From: Arthrobacter sp. zg-Y238
Lineage (GTDB): Bacteria > Actinomycetota > Actinomycetes > Actinomycetales > Micrococcaceae
Reading direction: 5' to 3'
DNA: 64,000 nt
NCBI RefSeq assembly: GCF_024385525.1
Contig: NZ_JANFLU010000001.1
Coordinates: 248,001 to 312,000 of the forward strand
Of the stretch, positions 60,511-64,000 are shown piece after piece (positions within the stretch are counted from its first letter, which is position 1; each line of letters starts with the position of its first letter). Under the pieces are notes generated by a model. It did no database searches. It was given only the letters and a program-made list of their open reading frames with translations, and was not told the origin of the DNA. The position numbers and the translations under genes were made by a program.

Positions 60511-61190
60511 GCAACTCGCTTTTCCCCCGCGAACGATCCGAACCCGCCGTCGGCGCCGTCCACGTGCCGGGCTGGCTGCCGCCGGAGAAACAGCAGCGCA
60601 TTGTCCAGGCCTGCCGGCAGTGGGCCATCGGGCCGGTACCCATGCGCGCGGCCGTCCTCCCCGGCGGGCACACCATGTCCGTGCAGACCGTGTGCCTGGG
60701 CTGGCACTGGCAGCCCTACAAATACACGCGGACGGCCGACGACGTCGGGGGCGGCCGCGTCGCCGAGCTGCCGGACTGGCTGATCGAACTGGGCCGCGAT
60801 GCCCTCCGCGAGGCCTACCGGCAGCCGGACGGAACGTATGCGCGGGAAGATTTCCGGCCGGAGAACTACACCCCGGATACGGCGCTGATCAATTACTACG
60901 CCGAGGGTGCCCACATGGGCATGCACCAGGACAAGGACGAGAAATCCAGCGCACCGGTGGTGTCCATCAGTATCGGGGACACCTGCGTTTTCCGGTTCGG
61001 CAACACCGAGACGCGGACCCGGCCCTACACCGACTTGGAGCTGGAATCAGGAGACCTGTTTGTCTTCGGCGGTCCCTCCCGGTTCGCCTACCACGGCGTT
61101 CCGCGGACGCTGGCAGGCACGGCGGACCCGGCATCCGGCCTGCCCGCGGGGCGGATCAACATCACGCTGCGCATGACCGGGCTGTCATGA
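60507..61190 (+). CDS. alkB: Alpha-ketoglutarate-dependent dioxygenase AlkB
   Basis: A 227-residue Fe(II)/2-oxoglutarate dioxygenase that oxidatively removes methyl groups from 1-methyladenine and 3-methylcytosine. Iron ligands lie in MGMHQDKDE (His-x-Asp) and RFAYHGVPR (His); the 2-oxoglutarate Arg is in RINITLRMTG. NYYAEGAHMGMHQD and FRFGNTETRTRP are family blocks. ATG overlaps the ogt stop, and its stop overlaps alkA (ATGA both times). Confidence 0.96.
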   Translation: MSNSLFPRERSEPAVGAVHVPGWLPPEKQQRIVQACRQWAIGPVPMRAAVLPGGHTMSVQTVCLGWHWQPYKYTRTADDVGGGRVAELPDWLIELGRDALREAYRQPDGTYAREDFRPENYTPDTALINYYAEGAHMGMHQDKDEKSSAPVVSISIGDTCVFRFGNTETRTRPYTDLELESGDLFVFGGPSRFAYHGVPRTLAGTADPASGLPAGRINITLRMTGLS

Positions 61191-62095
61191 CCGGGCCTGC
61201 GGCTTTGGCAGGCAGGCAGCGGCACCCACTGCAGCACCGCGGTCCCTTCGCCTGGGAACCGCTCGCCAGGGCGCTGCAGGCGCACGCGGTACCGGGCCTG
61301 GAACGGGTCACCCGGACCGACGACGGCGCTACGGTAGAGCGGTTGCTGCGGGGCGCTTCGGCACCTGTCGCCGTGGCAGTGTCCCTGAGCGACGCCGGAG
61401 TGGTCCTCGACCTGCCCGCACTGCCCGCCGCGGAGGAAGCAACCCTGATATCAACGGTCCGGACCTGGTTGGACCTGGACGCCGATCCGGGCGTAGTGGA
61501 CCCGTTCCTCTCCCGCTTCGAGCTGCTGGAACCACTGGTGGACCGGCACCCCGGGCTACGGGTGCCCGGCTCCACGGACGGTTTTGAAACCGGCGTCCAG
61601 ACTGTCCTCGGGCAGCAGGTATCCCTCGCGGCCGCCCGGACCTTCGGCTCCCGGCTGGTCGCGGCGTTCGGGGAGCCCGGGCCGAACGGGTTGTTCGCTT
61701 TTCCGACGGCGGAGCGGCTGGCGGCGGTGCCGGCCGCCGAGATCCAATCCGCGGTCCGGATCACCCATGCCCGCGCCCGAACCCTGTCGGCGCTGGCCGA
61801 CGCCGTGGCCGGTGGCCTGCCGCTGCGTCCGGGAGCGGAACCGGGAGCCGTGCGGGCCGGACTGTTGGCCCTGCCCGGGATCGGACCGTGGACGGCCGAC
61901 TACCTGGCCGTGCGGGTGCTGGGGGACCGGGATGCCTACCCGGCCGATGACCTGGTGCTGAAACGGGCGCTCGGGGTGGGCAGCGGGCAGGAGGCTGCCG
62001 TGCTTTCGCAGCCGTGGCGCCCGTGGCGCTCCTACGCCCTGTTCCACCTCTGGACCCGGGCAGCCTACGCGGTGCCGGCCCCCGCTGCGCGGTAG
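61187..62095 (+). CDS. alkA: DNA-3-methyladenine glycosylase II (AlkA-like)
   Basis: A 302-residue HhH-GPD glycosylase that excises alkylated bases. ETGVQTVLGQQVSLAAARTF and the hairpin LLALPGIGPWTADYLAVRVLGDRDAYPADDLVLKRALG with the catalytic Asp are clear; PWRPWRSYALFHLW ends it. The Ada regulatory domains found fused to AlkA in many actinobacteria are absent, fitting control by the operon's own sigma factor. Last gene of the operon. Confidence 0.95.
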   Translation: MTGPAALAGRQRHPLQHRGPFAWEPLARALQAHAVPGLERVTRTDDGATVERLLRGASAPVAVAVSLSDAGVVLDLPALPAAEEATLISTVRTWLDLDADPGVVDPFLSRFELLEPLVDRHPGLRVPGSTDGFETGVQTVLGQQVSLAAARTFGSRLVAAFGEPGPNGLFAFPTAERLAAVPAAEIQSAVRITHARARTLSALADAVAGGLPLRPGAEPGAVRAGLLALPGIGPWTADYLAVRVLGDRDAYPADDLVLKRALGVGSGQEAAVLSQPWRPWRSYALFHLWTRAAYAVPAPAAR

Positions 62096-62117
62096 CTTTC
62101 GTCCGGCGGGCGGCTAG

Positions 62118-62504
62118 TCAGGTCCCGAGCAGCGACAAGGCGAGGGACAACGCCGCCGGACCGCCCTGGACCAGGGACAGCCTGCCCAACCTCCGGTCGC
62201 TGAGCACCAGGACCACCGCAGCGAGCAGCATGCAGGCGGTGGTGAAGGTCATCAGCGTCAGTCCGGCCACGGCGTTGCCGGCGACAAGCAAAACCACACC
62301 CAGTCCTGCTCCCACCGCCAGGAACAGGTTGTAGAACCCCAGGTTGTACGCCAGTTGTGCGGTGGCGGAGGCATTGGCTCCCCGCAGCTGAAAGATCGCC
62401 GCGGTTTCCGGCTCGGCCCAGCGCAGGGATTCGAGCATAAAGAAGTAGAACGCGACGGCGGCGGCTACTACGGCAAAAATCGCTGCGGCAATCAGCACGG
62501 GCAC
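62118..62504 (-). CDS. DUF1304 family membrane protein
   Basis: A 128-residue protein with four helices (VLIAAAIFAVVAAAVAFYFFMLESLRW; AYNLGFYNLFLAVGAGLGVVLL; and two more). The ESLRW and NLGFYNLFLA motifs match DUF1304. GTG start at 62504. Convergent with alkA; function unknown. Confidence 0.9.
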   Translation of the reverse strand: MPVLIAAAIFAVVAAAVAFYFFMLESLRWAEPETAAIFQLRGANASATAQLAYNLGFYNLFLAVGAGLGVVLLVAGNAVAGLTLMTFTTACMLLAAVVLVLSDRRLGRLSLVQGGPAALSLALSLLGT

Positions 62505-62656
62505 AATGCTGGCAGCAGGCCCCGGAACTCCTCAAGAGGGAAGTCGGTTTTCGGTTGGCAGGCGGGACCGATTGCCCGCTAGCCTTGAAAGGGCAGCTTT
62601 TAGGATCTGCCTCCCCGGCGTTGGACGCCGTAGCCGCTTCTTTGGAAGGACACCCT

Positions 62657-63772
62657 TTGCGCCCAATCCGCCCCGCCCGTTCCCTGGCCACGGTGGTGCT
62701 GGCAACGCTTGCCCTCACCGCCTGCGGATCCGATTATCCCCTCGGCGACGCCCAGCGCGAGGCAGCCGAGAACAGCACCTCCAACCTCAGCGGAGTGCTC
62801 TCCGGCGCCGGATCGAGCGCCCAGGGCCCTGCAATGGATTCCTGGATTGCCGGTTTCGGGACGCTGCATCCCAAGGTCCAGCTTCAGTACTCCCCGGACG
62901 GCTCCGGCGCCGGGCGCAGTGCACTGCTGGCCGGTGCCGTGAACTTCGCCGGCTCCGACGCCTATCTGCAGGAAGAGGAAATGGCAGACGCCAAGGCAGT
63001 CTGCGGGCCGGAGGGTGCACTGGACATTCCTGCCTACATTTCCCCGATTGCCGTGGCATTCAACCTCCCCGGCATCGAATCGCTGAACCTGGACGCCGTC
63101 ACCATTGCCCGGATGTTCCGCGGTGAGATTGAGTCCTGGAACGATCCGGCCATCGCCGCACTCAACCCGGGTGTCCAACTGCCAGAAACCCGGATCACTC
63201 CCGTCAGCCGGGCGGATGACTCGGGCACCACGGAGAACTTCACCGAATACCTGCACGAAGTCGCGCCCGATGCCTGGCCGGATGCACCGTCCGGAACCTG
63301 GCCGGGAGGGCTGCAGGGCGAGAACGCACAGGGAAGCTCCGGCGTCGTCAGCACCGTGACACGCACCGAGGGAGCCCTCACCTACGCCGACGACTCGGTG
63401 ATCGACGATTCCATGGGCACCGCCAACCTGCTGGTCGGGACCGAATTCGTGCCGATCAGCGCGGAAGCGGCGAGCACCGCCGTCGAACAGTCCAAGCGCG
63501 TCCCCGGACGCGGGGAACACGACATTGCGCTCCAACTGGACCGGCGGACGACGGCGCCGGGGGCCTACCCGCTGGTGCTGGTTTCCTACCAGATCTACTG
63601 CAGTTCCTATGACGACGCCGACCTCGTCGAGCGTGTGCGGACCTTCGGCCAGTATGTGGTCAGCGAGGAGGGACAGCAGACATCCGCAGAGGCAGCGAAG
63701 AGTGCCCCGATCCCCGAATCCCTGGCCGAAGAGGCCCGCGAGGCGCTGGAATCCATCACCGTCCGCGATTAG
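62657..63772 (+). CDS. pstS: Phosphate ABC transporter substrate-binding lipoprotein PstS
   Basis: A 371-residue lipoprotein that binds phosphate outside the cell for the PstCAB importer. Signal peptide with lipobox LTAC; LSGAGSSAQGPAMDSWIAGF and [24 protein letters not shown] are phosphate-loop motifs; SRADDSGTTENFTEYL is the third. I chose the rare TTG at 62657 because GGAAGGA lies six bases upstream and the signal peptide follows at once; other starts lack a ribosome site. pstC and pstA do not follow within the window; a terminator does. Confidence 0.93.
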   Translation: MRPIRPARSLATVVLATLALTACGSDYPLGDAQREAAENSTSNLSGVLSGAGSSAQGPAMDSWIAGFGTLHPKVQLQYSPDGSGAGRSALLAGAVNFAGSDAYLQEEEMADAKAVCGPEGALDIPAYISPIAVAFNLPGIESLNLDAVTIARMFRGEIESWNDPAIAALNPGVQLPETRITPVSRADDSGTTENFTEYLHEVAPDAWPDAPSGTWPGGLQGENAQGSSGVVSTVTRTEGALTYADDSVIDDSMGTANLLVGTEFVPISAEAASTAVEQSKRVPGRGEHDIALQLDRRTTAPGAYPLVLVSYQIYCSSYDDADLVERVRTFGQYVVSEEGQQTSAEAAKSAPIPESLAEEAREALESITVRD

Positions 63773-63782
63773 TTCCACGGTC

Positions 63783-63812
63783 CTGCGGTGCTACCTGCCG
63801 GTAGCACCGCAG
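63783..63812 (+). terminator. Terminator after pstS
   Basis: A perfect 13-bp stem (63783-63795 with 63800-63812), 4-base loop. The T-run is poor. This would separate pstS from any pstCAB genes. Confidence 0.65.
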
Positions 63813-63898
63813 CTTCCCCTGCAGCTCTTTCGTTGTCCTCTTGCGCCCCCTTAGTGCCGGTGTCACCGTGGATTTACGCAACGCTGAAGGGGGCTGCT

Positions 63899-64000
63899 GT
63901 GGAACCTATCCGAATCGAACGCTGGTGGCCTTACCTAGACGGTTCGGCCAAGGACTGGTTGAGGCACAATCTCCGCCAGGACGGCCTGCCGCCCAAGGTC
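63899..64000 (+). CDS. Start of an unidentified gene, 3' truncated
   Basis: A GTG at 63899 follows GAAGGGGG and opens a frame that runs off the right edge (34 codons: MEPIRIERWWPYLDGSAKDW and on). The high Trp and Arg content and ribosome site argue for a real gene; the product is not recognisable from this fragment. Confidence 0.55.
   Translation, partial: MEPIRIERWWPYLDGSAKDWLRHNLRQDGLPPKV

Overview
The window is a contiguous piece of a high-GC actinobacterial chromosome. The gene order rpsF-ssb-rpsR-rplI-dnaB, the Rpf+LysM secreted protein, the frequent GTG starts and the protein sequences point to the family Micrococcaceae, most likely Arthrobacter or a close relative. I see no transposase, integrase, tRNA, rRNA or CRISPR array. 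Most of the window looks like native chromosome with several accessory blocks.

Layout. 1-2.3 kb: end of an ABC-2 permease gene, terminators, an M18 aminopeptidase. 2.3-6.3 kb: the rpsF-ssb-rpsR-rplI ribosomal/replication operon with a structured leader, then a dense cluster of DnaA boxes in front of dnaB. 6.3-10.4 kb: a hypothetical gene, a large APC-type permease and a resuscitation-promoting factor behind a long untranslated region. 10.4-16.7 kb: a MoaD/ThiS-like protein paired with a BNR-repeat protein, a DUF4031-HD fusion, MFS and MATE exporters and two small membrane proteins. 16.7-22.1 kb: a sugar locus (glycosyltransferase joined in frame to DUF2795, bifunctional HldE, aldehyde dehydrogenase, GT9). 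22.2-27.7 kb: TetR regulator and a catabolic operon with a self-sufficient CYP116-type P450, a serine hydrolase and an SDR, with two palindromes over its promoter. 28.2-32.5 kb: a second catabolic operon (SDR, amidohydrolase, acyl-CoA dehydrogenase, MaoC) facing a MarR regulator. 32.7-41.2 kb: an acidic anchored protein, AraC and VOC genes, a ROK repressor divergent from gap with a palindrome between them, an ECF sigma pair, a hydrolase/WYL pair, and a decayed EamA remnant. 41.2-49.0 kb: a sugar cluster with a complete set of enzymes for ADP-D,D-heptose (GmhA, HldE, GmhB) plus GT4 and GT9 glycosyltransferases. 49.0-57.5 kb: S66 peptidase, a SigB/F-type sigma factor, an alpha-lytic-prodomain lipoprotein, and two LPXTG wall proteins (one an S1 protease) with duplicated promoters. 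57.7-62.1 kb: acyl-CoA ligase and an alkylation-repair operon (ECF sigma, Ogt, AlkB, AlkA). 62.1-64 kb: DUF1304 protein, PstS, and the start of another gene.

How genes work together. The two sugar loci together encode two HldE proteins, one GmhA, one GmhB and three GT9 heptosyltransferase-like enzymes, consistent with a heptose-containing surface glycan; the epimerase HldD is not in the window. The two oxidative operons and the acyl-CoA ligase suggest breakdown of a hydrophobic ring compound or acid, substrate unknown. The 59.4-62.1 kb operon links a sigma factor directly to three repair activities for alkylated DNA. Coordinates of starts are my choices from Shine-Dalgarno spacing and protein family starts; promoters and operators are read by eye and are predictions.
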